Positions 9,437-18,410 of a stretch of 64,000 bases of DNA are shown piece after piece (positions within the stretch are counted from its first letter, which is position 1; each line of letters begins with the position of its first letter). The DNA is from Anaerobacillus alkalilacustris. GTDB taxonomy: Bacteria; Bacillota; Bacilli; Bacillales; Anaerobacillaceae. The translations under genes were made by a program, and so were the position numbers. The stretch spans positions 62,001 through 126,000 of the forward strand of contig NZ_MLQR01000027.1 of the NCBI RefSeq assembly GCF_001866005.1, given 5' to 3'. The notes beneath the pieces were generated by a model. It was not told the origin of the DNA, did no database searches, and was given only the letters and a program-made list of their open reading frames with translations.

Positions 9437-11869
9437 TTATTGCAAAACTTCAATTCGTTTATTTTTAAACAGTTCATCCTTCAACGTTTCACTTTCAATA
9501 ATTTCTTCCCATGGATCTTTAACTAACGTTGATAGTGTAACTTCCATTCTTTCTACCAACTCTGAGCGGAACTTGTCATCATTTAATATTTTTTCTTTAA
9601 TATTCTCTAGTCCAACACGTTCAACCCAATGTGAGGTTCTTTCCAAATATCTCGCCGTTTCGCGATAATATTGGAGGAATGCAGCTGTAATCTCTATTAC
9701 CTCTTCGGTTGTTGTTACTTTAGCAAATAAATCTCCTTTTCTTAAGGTTGCCCCTCCATTTCCAGCTACATGAATTTCCCATGCACCTTCTATTCCAACA
9801 ATTCCAACATCTTTAATTCCTGATTCTGCACAGTTTCTTGGACAAGCAGAAACTGCCATTTTTACTTTATGTGGTGTGTTTAATCGTTCAAATTTTTTCT
9901 CAAGAGCAATTCCAAGTCCAATTGAATCTTGTGTTCCGAAACGGCAGAAACTTTCTCCTACACATGTTTTTACAGTTCTTAAAGTCTTCCCATATGCGTA
10001 ACCAGATGGCATTCCTAACTCTTCCCAAACAGCAGGTAGATCTTCTTTTTTCACACCTATTAAATCAATTCTTTGCCCTCCAGTTACTTTTACTAATGGC
10101 ACTTGATATTTTTCTGCTACATCAGCAATTTTTCTCAAATCAGCTGGATTAGTAACTCCTCCATACATTCTAGGTACTACTGAATACGTACCGTCCTTTT
10201 GTATATTAGCGTGCATACGTTCATTTACAAATCTAGATTCTCTCTCATCTTGGTAATTGGTAGGCTGAACCATCCCTAAATAGTAGTTTAGTGCTGGACG
10301 GCATTTTGAACATCCATCTTCTGTTTTCCACCCAAGAACATTCATTACTTCTCTTGTATGTGTTAACCCTTTTGCTCGAATTTCTTCTACTACTTCCTCA
10401 TGAGATAAATCTGTACAACCACAAATTGTTTCTTTATTTGAAGCACTTGCTAATTCAGAACCAATCGTTTCAGCAAGTATCTCACCAACAATTGGTTTAC
10501 AAGATCCACAAGAACGACCAGCGTTTGTACAGCTGCTAATCTCATTTACCGAACATAAGCCATCTTCTTTAATCGCCCGAACAATTTCTCCTTTTGTTAC
10601 CCCATTACAGCCACAAACGGTATCTTGATCAGATAATGTGGTTGTAGAGCCTGCATCATCAGTACCGACATTTTGAATAATGTTTACACTAGATAATCCT
10701 GAAATATCATCCTGGGACTGTATCATGTTAAATAACTTTGTTCCTTCAGATGTGTCCCCATATAATACGGCACCGATGACTTTGTTATCTTGAATAACAA
10801 CCTTTTTATATACACCAACAAATTCATCATGCACACGAATACTTTTGGATTCTGGCGTATTGAGAAAATCACCTGCTGAAAATACATTTACTCCTGAAAC
10901 TTTTAGTTTCGTTGATAGAACTGAACCTTCGTAACCCACTTCTTGATGTTTTCCAGTAATGTGGTTTGCTAGTACCTTTCCTTGTTCCCAAAGCGGTGCA
11001 ACTAGACCGTAAACCATATTTCGGTGCTCGGCACATTCACCAACAGCATAAATATTCTCAGCGCTAGTTTGCAAAAAGTCATTTACAACAATGCCTCGAT
11101 TCACTTCAATACCACTTTCAACAGCGACTGCGATGTTCGGTTTTATTCCAACTGCCATGACAACAAGGTCTGCCTCAGTTTCAGTTCCATCTTTAAACTT
11201 CACTTTTTCAACACGGTCTGTACCACAAATCTCTGTTGTCATTTTAGACATTAAAAAGTTCATACCTTGTTGTTCTAATTCTTTGCGTAATAATCCTGAT
11301 GCTACCTCATCAAGCTGCCTTTCCATTAAATATTCTGGTAAGTGGACAACATCGACTTCCATGCCTAAATTTAATAGTCCACGAGCGGCTTCTAATCCAA
11401 GTAACCCCCCACCAATGACAACTGCTTTTTTATAGGTTTTCGCAGCATCAATCATCGTTTCACAATCTTCAATACTTCTAAAAGCAATGACTCCTTTTAA
11501 ATCTGCACCTGGAACCGGAAGAATAAAAGGATTAGATCCAGTCGCTAAAATGACATGGTCATAAGAAGTCTCTCTCCCTTTATCTGTATAGAGCACTTGG
11601 TTTTCTTTATCTACTCTAGTTACTTTTTCATTTACATATAATGAGATGTTATTTTCCTCATACCATTCTAAACTGTTTAGTTCGATGTCTTTCACCGTTG
11701 TATCCCCAGCCAACACTGCCGACAACATAATTCGGTTGTAATTTACGTGGGGTTCATCTCCAAAAATTGAGATTTCGAACTCTTCGTTCCCACCTAATTT
11801 CAAAATCTCTTCAATACAACGCACACCAGCCATACCATTACCAACTAAAACTAGATGTTTTTTTGCCAT
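9437..11869 (-). CDS. nirB: Nitrite reductase [NAD(P)H] large subunit NirB
   Basis: Catalytic subunit of cytoplasmic siroheme nitrite reductase, about 810 residues. In order: an FAD/NAD(P)H reductase module (LVLVGNGMAG at the N terminus, AVVIGGGLLGLEAARGL near 145), two BFD-like [2Fe-2S] segments (CGCNGVTKGEIVRAI and CGCTDLSHEEVVEEI), then the sulfite/nitrite reductase hemoprotein halves with CVGESFCRFG and ACPRNCAESG, which hold the [4Fe-4S]-siroheme cysteines. I start at MAKKHLV because GGGGGT lies 8 nt upstream; a longer in-frame version has no clear ribosome binding site. It lies between a NarK-type transporter and nirD, in one probable operon with cobA-hemD. Confidence 0.96.
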   Translation of the reverse strand: MAKKHLVLVGNGMAGVRCIEEILKLGGNEEFEISIFGDEPHVNYNRIMLSAVLAGDTTVKDIELNSLEWYEENNISLYVNEKVTRVDKENQVLYTDKGRETSYDHVILATGSNPFILPVPGADLKGVIAFRSIEDCETMIDAAKTYKKAVVIGGGLLGLEAARGLLNLGMEVDVVHLPEYLMERQLDEVASGLLRKELEQQGMNFLMSKMTTEICGTDRVEKVKFKDGTETEADLVVMAVGIKPNIAVAVESGIEVNRGIVVNDFLQTSAENIYAVGECAEHRNMVYGLVAPLWEQGKVLANHITGKHQEVGYEGSVLSTKLKVSGVNVFSAGDFLNTPESKSIRVHDEFVGVYKKVVIQDNKVIGAVLYGDTSEGTKLFNMIQSQDDISGLSSVNIIQNVGTDDAGSTTTLSDQDTVCGCNGVTKGEIVRAIKEDGLCSVNEISSCTNAGRSCGSCKPIVGEILAETIGSELASASNKETICGCTDLSHEEVVEEIRAKGLTHTREVMNVLGWKTEDGCSKCRPALNYYLGMVQPTNYQDERESRFVNERMHANIQKDGTYSVVPRMYGGVTNPADLRKIADVAEKYQVPLVKVTGGQRIDLIGVKKEDLPAVWEELGMPSGYAYGKTLRTVKTCVGESFCRFGTQDSIGLGIALEKKFERLNTPHKVKMAVSACPRNCAESGIKDVGIVGIEGAWEIHVAGNGGATLRKGDLFAKVTTTEEVIEITAAFLQYYRETARYLERTSHWVERVGLENIKEKILNDDKFRSELVERMEVTLSTLVKDPWEEIIESETLKDELFKNKRIEVLQ

Positions 11870-11983
11870 AATTTTTACCCCCTGCATAATTCTGTGTATC
11901 ACTCAGCTTTTTTCTATAGTCAGAAGACCTTCTAACTTCGTCTTCGTTTGAAAATATAAAATTTTCAGTTAATTAATAGCAGA

Positions 11984-13492
11984 TTAAAGAGCCTTTCTCT
12001 CTTCATATGTTTCGAGTGACTCTTTCGCATTCGTATCCTCGTCTACAGATGACGTATAATAATCGTCTGCAAAAGCATTTTCTGGCTCTTCTAAAAAGAA
12101 GAAACAAACGAGAAAGCTAATAAACGCTCCTGATGCTAAAATGAAGAAAAACTGTTGTGGTGTTACAAACGTATAAAGTGTTAAGTAAATCGTTGAACCG
12201 ACATTCCCGTATGCACCAGCCATTCCAGCAATTTGACCAGTAATCCTTTTTTTGATCATTGGAATAACCGCAAACGTCGCTCCTTCTGCCCCTTGTATAA
12301 ATACTGATGTTAAAACAGTAATTAAAATAGCTAAAACTAAAGGCCAACCTGAGTCTATGAAGCCCATTGCCACTAAGCCAATTGATATCCCAAACATATA
12401 TACCAACATCGTATTTCTTCTGCTTCCCATACGATCGGATAGAATACCACCAAGTGGACGAGCTACAATATTAATAAAGGCAAAAGACGCTGCAATTAAA
12501 CCTGCCGATGTTGGTGTAAGCGAGAACGTCAACTGGAAAAACATCGGTAGCATTGAAACAATCGCTAGTTCAGCCCCAAAGTTAGCAAAATAAGTAGTAT
12601 TCAAGGCCGCTACATTTTTAAATTTATAACGATCATCCTTTGGAACTCCCTTCTTCAAGATCGGTACATTCACTTGAAGAATTTTATATACTTGATATAC
12701 AAATGTTAAAAGTATAACTCCATAACTAACGTGCAAGGCAGTACTAGTGATAAACCCAAGTCCTTCTAATCTCCATGCTAATATTGCAAGTGCACCACCC
12801 AAAGGAATTGTCCAAAGGATTAGTTGAACCATGTCACCCCAACTACTAACTTCCATTGCTCCGTTTCGTTTTGGACGGATATACTCTTTACCGTCTGGTG
12901 TATCTTTAACAGAGAAGTAATAAATAAAAGCATAGATAATACAAAACAAACCAGATAAGGCAATTGCATATCGCCAACCATTTTCACCACCAAACATCGT
13001 TAAGGCGATCCACGGAAGCAACATCGCTGCCACGGCTGAACCAAAATTACCCCAACCACCGTAAACTCCTTCAGCAAATCCAATATCCTTTGGCGGAAAC
13101 CATTCTGAGACCATTCTAATTCCAATAACAAAACTTGCCCCTATACTACTTATTAATAATCGTGAAATCATTAATTGCATCCAGCTATTACCGAAGGCAA
13201 AAGCAAAAGTCGGAATTGCCATTACAAGCAATAGTCCAGCGTAAACTTTTCTCGGACCATAACGGTCAAGTAATATCCCGATCACAATCCTTGCCGGAAT
13301 AGTAAGTGCCACGTTTAATATAGCTAAGGATGCCAGATGTTCTCTCGTTAGCCAATCCATACTTTCTAGCATCGTTGTCGCTAAAGGAGCCATATTAAAC
13401 CAAGTGAAGAAGGAAATAAAAAAGGCAATCCAAGTTAAATGTAATACTTTCATCCTTTCATCTTTAAATGTAAACAAACTACTAATCTTCAT
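11984..13492 (-). CDS. NarK/NasA-type nitrate/nitrite transporter (MFS)
   Basis: Major facilitator of the nitrate-nitrite porter family, 502 residues with 12 predicted membrane spans. Two nitrate-signature-like glycine-rich segments are visible: EGVYGGWGNFGSA near residues 141-153 and QIAGMAGAYGNVGSTIYL in the second half. An MFS motif (GILLDRYGPRKVY) follows helix 2 near residues 72-84. An AAGGGG ribosome binding site is 8 nt upstream. It is the first gene of the nitrite cluster, so it likely imports nitrate and/or nitrite for NirBD. No nitrate reductase gene is in the window. B. subtilis NasA and NarK are both possible counterparts, so I give no symbol. Confidence 0.9.
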   Translation of the reverse strand: MKISSLFTFKDERMKVLHLTWIAFFISFFTWFNMAPLATTMLESMDWLTREHLASLAILNVALTIPARIVIGILLDRYGPRKVYAGLLLVMAIPTFAFAFGNSWMQLMISRLLISSIGASFVIGIRMVSEWFPPKDIGFAEGVYGGWGNFGSAVAAMLLPWIALTMFGGENGWRYAIALSGLFCIIYAFIYYFSVKDTPDGKEYIRPKRNGAMEVSSWGDMVQLILWTIPLGGALAILAWRLEGLGFITSTALHVSYGVILLTFVYQVYKILQVNVPILKKGVPKDDRYKFKNVAALNTTYFANFGAELAIVSMLPMFFQLTFSLTPTSAGLIAASFAFINIVARPLGGILSDRMGSRRNTMLVYMFGISIGLVAMGFIDSGWPLVLAILITVLTSVFIQGAEGATFAVIPMIKKRITGQIAGMAGAYGNVGSTIYLTLYTFVTPQQFFFILASGAFISFLVCFFFLEEPENAFADDYYTSSVDEDTNAKESLETYEERKAL

Positions 13493-13569
13493 GTTTTTAG
13501 CCCCTTTAATTAGTTAATATGGTAAAGTTTAACTTCAAACCGTAAATAATTCCCAATTACTGCTTGTAA

Positions 13570-13661
13570 GTTGAACTTTTCGGACCCTCAGGGAAATACC
13601 CCATCTAGTCTTTTTTGTTTCTCTTAAGTTTTTATTTGGAAGTCTTAATGCCCCTTAAGAG
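13570..13661 (+). repeat. R3 repeat copy (degenerate)
   Basis: Degenerate R3 copy. It shows TTCGGACCCTCAGGG, then CTCTTAAGTTTTTATTTGG, and ends GTCTTAATGCCCCTTAAGAG, matching the 3' end of the copies near 48.4 and 52.6 kb. It lies in the control region upstream of the narK-type gene. Confidence 0.55.
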
Positions 13662-13793
13662 ATTGATGAAACGATAGTTATAGTTTTACACGCTTTGTGT
13701 CTTTTTTGTGAAATTTTGATAGAATATATAACAAAGGTTTTTAGACTTTTCTATTTATTATCTTTTTTATACTTTTTTGTTACAACGCAGTAT

Positions 13794-13844
13794 AAATGCC
13801 TAAACACTTGATAAGATCACATGATTTCAAGTGTTTAGGCATTT
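13794..13844. other. Perfect 18-bp inverted repeat between narK and the S11 peptidase gene
   Basis: AAATGCCTAAACACTTGA and its exact complement are separated by 15 nt, which themselves contain ATCACATGAT. No gene ends here: the flanking genes diverge, with the narK-type start to the left and the peptidase start to the right. There is no long T-run on either side, so a simple terminator is not certain. It may be an operator, an attenuator or an RNA hairpin. The rest of the 700-nt gap holds an R3 copy and AT-rich DNA, with no supported gene. Confidence 0.6.
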
Positions 13845-14230
13845 ATTTCTACTTAAATATTTCGTTTACTCTAATTTCATGGTTAACTATTGTACTTCAA
13901 GGGTTTACTTATTATTTGCAATTTTGACTCGGGTTTACTCGATTCACACTCCATTATGTTCGATCATCACTCCGTTGTGCGCTATGCTACACAGGTTATG
14001 CACGATACCACCTATTTTTTGAGTTTCTCCACTCCAACCACATATAACATAAGAATTTGGTAGCTGATCCATCGTCTTAATTTATTGTAAAAAATCATTT
14101 ATCTAACTCTATTCGGGCATTTATATTTCTACTATAATAATTATTAAAGTATTATCATGGAATAACCCAAATTTACCTTCCATATATTCAATCAATCATA
14201 AATATGAGCTACTATTAGGGAGGCTGTTGA

Positions 14231-15676
14231 GTGAGAAAAGTTGTTGCTAAGATGATTTTTATTATTTTAACATGTGGTTTTATATCTACCCTTGTTCCAG
14301 AAGGTTTAGTTGTACAAGCGGCAAAAAAGGAAACTATCGTCGCTCAAGTGGAACCTTTTCTTATTGATAACAGTACTTCTAAACACCCACAGATTACTTA
14401 TCAGGGCTCAACATTTTATCCCCTGTCAGAGTTCTTAACTATTTATAATGGTAAATTATATATCGAAAATTCTAAGGCTTCTTTTACGTTACCCTTGCAA
14501 CTTAATAACGGTATTAATTCAACACCATATATTGACCCAACTAAAATAAGACCTATCGCAAAGCAGATAGATTTCAAAGAAACTGTTCAAGCTGAAGCTG
14601 CGATTATTATTGAGAACAGACCAGAAAATATATTTTTCTCAAAAAATAGCAATGAAAAATTATATCCAGCAAGTACTACAAAGATCATGACTGCTCTTCT
14701 TGCTTTAGAACTTGGAAATATTTCTGACACAGTTATTGTTTCAGAAGAGATTGAAAGTATTCCATTTGATAGTTCGAAAGCACATATCAGACCTGGTGAT
14801 GTCTTAACTCTTGAACAATTATTATACGGATTAATGGTACCTTCGGGAAACGATGCTGCAGTTGCCGTTGCTTGCCATATTGCTGGTTCAGAAAAGAATT
14901 TTGTAAAAATGATGAATGAAAAAGCAATGGAAATCGGAGCTGTAAATACACAGTTTGTTAATTCACATGGTTATCATGATCCTGACCAATATACAACTGC
15001 TGAGGACCTTGCAAAAATAGGACTTTACGCTGCTCAATATAAAGATTTTCTTCCTTTAGTTAGTACTCCTACCTATAGGGCCAATTTTCACCGGGAAGAT
15101 GGAGAAGTAGTCGTCCGTAACTGGAGAGCAACAAATCAACAAATAAGAAAACAGAGTCCATACTATGACGAGACTATCATTGGTGGAAAAACTGGGTATA
15201 CAAGTGCGTCAAAACATACTTTAGTTAGTTTCGCTAAAGAAAATGGTTATGATTATGTAACAGTTATCCTTCAAGGCCACCCATATGAAAGATACGTAGA
15301 TACTTCTAAACTCTTTGAAAGAGCGATTACAGAAAGAACGATATATAACGAAACAAACAAGCAAAGGATTACTATTGAAAATCTTAACTCTACTTTAACC
15401 TTTGGCAATAAAGTACTGGCTAACTATGAACATATTTTTATGTATAAAAATCAACTGTATGTTAATGAAAACGTATTACATCGTTTTCTAGATGAAGTAA
15501 ACACAATTAATAAAATTAGGTACAATTTAATCCTACCTATGCTAAAAGACAATCTTTATTTACACAATGGTAAGTTTCCTTTGCAATTTCGATCAATCCA
15601 TGGAATATATAATCATAGGTTAGATTTTTTTCAACAGAAAGAAAAAGACATTTTATCAACTGCGTTAAGTAGATAA
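14231..15676 (+). CDS. Secreted D-alanyl-D-alanine carboxypeptidase (peptidase S11)
   Basis: Penicillin-binding-protein-type enzyme that trims the terminal D-alanine from peptidoglycan stem peptides outside the membrane. The 481-residue protein has an N-terminal signal segment (about 1-31, MRKVVAKMIFIILTCGFIST...), a short beta-rich region (35-115), then the S11 domain with S148-T-T-K151, S205-G-N207 and K320-T-G322, so all three catalytic motifs are intact. About 110 residues after the domain are unassigned. The GTG start is supported by GGGAGG 7 nt upstream. It is a single-gene unit. Sporulation-linked DacB/DacF-type or vegetative roles cannot be separated from sequence alone. Confidence 0.9.
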   Translation: MRKVVAKMIFIILTCGFISTLVPEGLVVQAAKKETIVAQVEPFLIDNSTSKHPQITYQGSTFYPLSEFLTIYNGKLYIENSKASFTLPLQLNNGINSTPYIDPTKIRPIAKQIDFKETVQAEAAIIIENRPENIFFSKNSNEKLYPASTTKIMTALLALELGNISDTVIVSEEIESIPFDSSKAHIRPGDVLTLEQLLYGLMVPSGNDAAVAVACHIAGSEKNFVKMMNEKAMEIGAVNTQFVNSHGYHDPDQYTTAEDLAKIGLYAAQYKDFLPLVSTPTYRANFHREDGEVVVRNWRATNQQIRKQSPYYDETIIGGKTGYTSASKHTLVSFAKENGYDYVTVILQGHPYERYVDTSKLFERAITERTIYNETNKQRITIENLNSTLTFGNKVLANYEHIFMYKNQLYVNENVLHRFLDEVNTINKIRYNLILPMLKDNLYLHNGKFPLQFRSIHGIYNHRLDFFQQKEKDILSTALSR

Positions 15677-15762
15677 ACAGTTTACATTTCATAAATCATC
15701 ATTTTTACAGCTTGGTTTTGGTAGTTATAAAATTCAATCAGTTAAATAATATTCCCTATGAA

Positions 15763-15800
15763 AATGGCGTATCAAACTGTGATTAGTTTGATACGCCATT
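15763..15800. terminator. Bidirectional terminator between convergent genes
   Basis: A perfect 15-bp stem, AATGGCGTATCAAAC with its complement, has an 8-nt loop. It lies between the end of the S11 peptidase gene and the end of the convergent PC4-like gene, with T-rich DNA on the forward side. Confidence 0.75.
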
Positions 15801-15812
15801 GCAAGTTTATTT

Positions 15813-16034
15813 TTATAGTTCCATTTTATTCAAAATCCCTTTAAGTTCTAGTAGTTCTTCTTTAGATAAAGTAATTCCCTTACCCATTTTTTTATAATCG
15901 GAATCCCAATCCCGTAAATCATACTTTGGTTGACGATCATTCCAGCTTATTAAATTTAATTCTTTTTTCCAGCCTTTTGCGTTTTCAGAGACCTTACCAA
16001 ATGTCTCAATAATTTCATACTTAATTTCTGCCAT
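15813..16034 (-). CDS. YdbC-family PC4-like ssDNA-binding protein
   Basis: 73-residue protein matching the bacterial YdbC/PC4 family. Features are KYEIIETFGKVSENAKGWKK at the start, LNLISWNDRQPKYDLRDWD in the middle and GITLSKEELLELKGIL near the end. The Lactococcus YdbC protein is a homodimer that binds single-stranded nucleic acid like eukaryotic PC4. The size matches the family and the frame is complete. It stands alone between convergent and co-oriented neighbours, so context adds nothing about its role. Confidence 0.8.
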   Translation of the reverse strand: MAEIKYEIIETFGKVSENAKGWKKELNLISWNDRQPKYDLRDWDSDYKKMGKGITLSKEELLELKGILNKMEL

Positions 16035-16067
16035 TATTTTTCATCCCCATATCCTTAATCTATCTTC

Positions 16068-17057
16068 TTAATATAGCATTGTAGCAACCCAATAAAAATA
16101 TGGGATGCCTATAATTAGGTTGAATGGTAACGTTAACCCAAGTGCTGAGCCTAAATATATCCCAGAACTAGCTTTTGGAATAGCTTGTTCTATCGCGGCC
16201 GGAGCCGCTATATAGGACGCACTTCCCGTTAAAATTGCCAGAATAAAGGCACCACCCAAAGATAATCCAATAACGTTACCTACAAGTACACCTATCGTAC
16301 CACCAATAATTGGTAGAATAAAGGCAAACATAAAAGAGAGTGGGTTTAATTTTTCCATTTGTTTAATACTTTGTGTCGCAATCATACCCATGTGTAATAG
16401 GAAAATACATAGGACCCCATAAAATAAGTCCCCGAATAGTGGTTGAATTTTTATTAGACCATCGGTATGAGCGACAAACCCTATAAAAATCCCCCCTAGT
16501 AATAAAAAAATACTTTTTCCAAAGAATGCTTCCTTTACAACATGTTGCAAACTCGAATTAGGATTGTTTGTTTCCTCCCCATTCTTTTGCACATACATTT
16601 TATAAAAAATAATCGCTAAAATAATTGCAGGACCTTCCATAATTACTAGTATCGCTGACATATAAGCTTCATAATATACAGCAACCTTGTCTAAAAAAGC
16701 TATACCTGCAACAAAAGTGACCGCACTTACTGAACCGTAGTGAGCAGCAATAGCCCATGAATTAACTATAGAAAACCGGAATAATTTTTTTACAACAAAA
16801 TAAGCAATAAATAACATCAGTATACTTAAGAAAACCGCCGCAAAAATTGCAGGTAGCATTTCCGAAAATGAAACATTTCGTAGTTCAACTCCACCTTTAA
16901 TACCAATTGTAAATAATATAATCATTGTATATCCAACATAAAAAGCTGAAGGAACTTTGAGATCAGAGTTTACCAACACTGCAAGAATACCCATCAAAAA
17001 AAATAAAATCATCGGCGATAATAAATTAGCGTAAGCAATTTCCACGATTTGCCCCAT
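16068..17057 (-). CDS. SbtA-type sodium-dependent bicarbonate permease
   Basis: 329-residue membrane protein with about ten hydrophobic spans, of the DUF897/SbtA family. Typical stretches are LLSPMILFFLMGILAVLVNSD at the start, TIGIKGGVELRN near 57, HYGSVSAVTFVAG near 112 and GSASYIAAPAAI near 285. SbtA proteins import bicarbonate with Na+ in cyanobacteria; in Bacilli the substrate is assumed by homology. I use the ATG 6 nt after AGAGGTG rather than the GTG six codons upstream, which overlaps the ribosome binding site. The gene stands alone. Confidence 0.85.
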   Translation of the reverse strand: MGQIVEIAYANLLSPMILFFLMGILAVLVNSDLKVPSAFYVGYTMIILFTIGIKGGVELRNVSFSEMLPAIFAAVFLSILMLFIAYFVVKKLFRFSIVNSWAIAAHYGSVSAVTFVAGIAFLDKVAVYYEAYMSAILVIMEGPAIILAIIFYKMYVQKNGEETNNPNSSLQHVVKEAFFGKSIFLLLGGIFIGFVAHTDGLIKIQPLFGDLFYGVLCIFLLHMGMIATQSIKQMEKLNPLSFMFAFILPIIGGTIGVLVGNVIGLSLGGAFILAILTGSASYIAAPAAIEQAIPKASSGIYLGSALGLTLPFNLIIGIPYFYWVATMLY

Positions 17058-17080
17058 CCAAACACCTCTTTCCACTATTT

Positions 17081-17430
17081 TTTAACACCAAATGACTATT
17101 GGTATTGTTTACTAATATGAACTTATCATACGACCTTTTTTGTATTAAAACAATTTAATTGATTGGTTGAATTTCATAATTACCAAAACCGGGCTGCAAA
17201 ATCTGCTCTTCAATCAGTAGGGTTTTAAGTAGGATAAATCTATTTCAACGTTACAAACCGTTCATTGTAACCAAATTCTTAATGGCGTGAATTATGAAAA
17301 TTCATTTTTTTCATAATCCATTACAAACGGATAATTTTTATATCCATAACTTATCTAAATTTACGCGATTGAAATATAAGTATTGCCGTTACACCCTTTT
17401 TTACAATAATGTGACTTTACAATAGGAGAA
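17081..17430. other. Gene-free AT-rich spacer with R4-like fragments
   Basis: No supported gene. At about 17168 the R4 opening GAATTTCATAATTACCAAAA is present, followed about 70 nt later by GTTACAAACCGTTCATTGTAAC, another hairpin-forming R4-like part. The whole looks like a decayed repeat. Confidence 0.45.
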
Positions 17431-17471
17431 AACCCTTATTTAGCTAATGACATAAATGCTAAACAAGGGTT
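17431..17471 (-). terminator. Terminator after the 67-aa membrane protein gene
   Basis: AACCCTTATTTAGC pairs with GCTAAACAAGGGTT around a 13-nt loop. On the reverse strand the stem is followed by TTTT. Confidence 0.75.
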
Positions 17472-17510
17472 ACTACTGCTTATTCCTTTTTCTAATCAAG
17501 ATAGAACCGC

Positions 17511-17711
17511 TTAGAATCTCATTTCATCACCGGTAATCATATATAAGAAAAACAAGCCAAAAACAAGTGTTAATGCTATACGTATTCCTTTAGAATAATG
17601 GCCAAATTTCCATAATGCATAAATCCCAACTGGTGGCATTAGAATTAATCCAGCCCAGGCAAACCACAGTTCTTTGTAAAATCTATTATCTTGGTGTTGA
17701 TCTTGTCTCAT
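17511..17711 (-). CDS. Small membrane protein of unknown function (67 aa)
   Basis: The frame starts MRQDQHQDNRFYKELW. GGAGG lies 5 nt before the ATG. Two hydrophobic segments are predicted: roughly residues 16-34 (WAGLILMPPVGIYALW) and 42-60 (IALTLVFGLFFLYMITG). The pattern resembles small DUF-type membrane proteins of Bacillus, but I do not recognise the family. A strong terminator follows. It lies upstream in neither the des system nor the permease unit, so it is probably monocistronic. Confidence 0.65.
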   Translation of the reverse strand: MRQDQHQDNRFYKELWFAWAGLILMPPVGIYALWKFGHYSKGIRIALTLVFGLFFLYMITGDEMRF

Positions 17712-17810
17712 AGTATCCTCCAACTAAAGGTGTTTGCCCTTATATTAAGTCATTTTCACTAAAAATACTACAAAGATAATGCAATATCAAAATATATATA
17801 ATAAAAGTCT

Positions 17811-18410
17811 TTATTTAAACCAACCTTTTTCTTTGAAGCGAGTAATTGCCTCGATCCGGTTACTCACTTCTAATTTATCAAGGATAGATGATACATAGTT
17901 TCGCACTGTTCCTGTTGTAATGAATAAATTACTGGCAATCTCTTTTGTACTCTTACCTTCAGACATTAGAACTAGCACTTCACTTTCCCTGTCTGTTAAT
18001 GGATTTTCTTCACTATAAACCTCATCAACTAATTCAGGTGCATAAATACGTTTCCCACTCATGGCACTTCTAATGGCACTAGTTAATTCATCACTTGGGC
18101 TATCTTTCAGCATATAACCGTATACTCCTGCCTTTAAGGCTCTTTCGAAATAGCCAGAACGCGCAAATGTAGTTAAAATAATGACCTTACAGCCAAATCC
18201 TTTTAGTTCTTCTGCTGCTTCAAGTCCACTTTTTCCTGGCATTTCGATATCCATAATACAAATGTCTGGTTTATGCTGTCGTATTAACTTTACAGCTTCT
18301 TCTCCATTTCCGGCTCTCCCTACAACTGTCATATCTTCCTCTAGATCAATTAATGCGCTAAGTGCTCCAAGTAGCATTTTCTGGTCTTCAGCAATGACAA
18401 TTTTAATCAT
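17811..18410 (-). CDS. desR: Response regulator DesR
   Basis: NarL/FixJ-type response regulator, 199 residues. The receiver domain (1-120) has D9/D54 acidic pocket residues, with D54 in CIMDIEMPGKSG at the same position as in B. subtilis DesR. The C-terminal LuxR-type helix-turn-helix is about 135-199 (LTDRESEVLVLMSEGKSTKE...). It is phosphorylated by DesK and activates the des desaturase promoter when membranes become too ordered, as in the cold. The frame overlaps the end of desK by 4 nt. Neighbourhood and length match the des-desKR locus. Confidence 0.92.
   Translation of the reverse strand: MIKIVIAEDQKMLLGALSALIDLEEDMTVVGRAGNGEEAVKLIRQHKPDICIMDIEMPGKSGLEAAEELKGFGCKVIILTTFARSGYFERALKAGVYGYMLKDSPSDELTSAIRSAMSGKRIYAPELVDEVYSEENPLTDRESEVLVLMSEGKSTKEIASNLFITTGTVRNYVSSILDKLEVSNRIEAITRFKEKGWFK

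Noticed and set aside
13500-13790. TnrA or FNR box upstream of the narK-type gene
   Set aside because: TGTGA half-sites occur, but no full TGTNAN7TNACA or TGTGAN6TCACA palindrome could be found.
13831-14022. Forward frame of 63 codons upstream of the S11 peptidase
   Set aside because: No ribosome binding site, composition like translated AT-rich DNA, and it begins inside the hairpin region.
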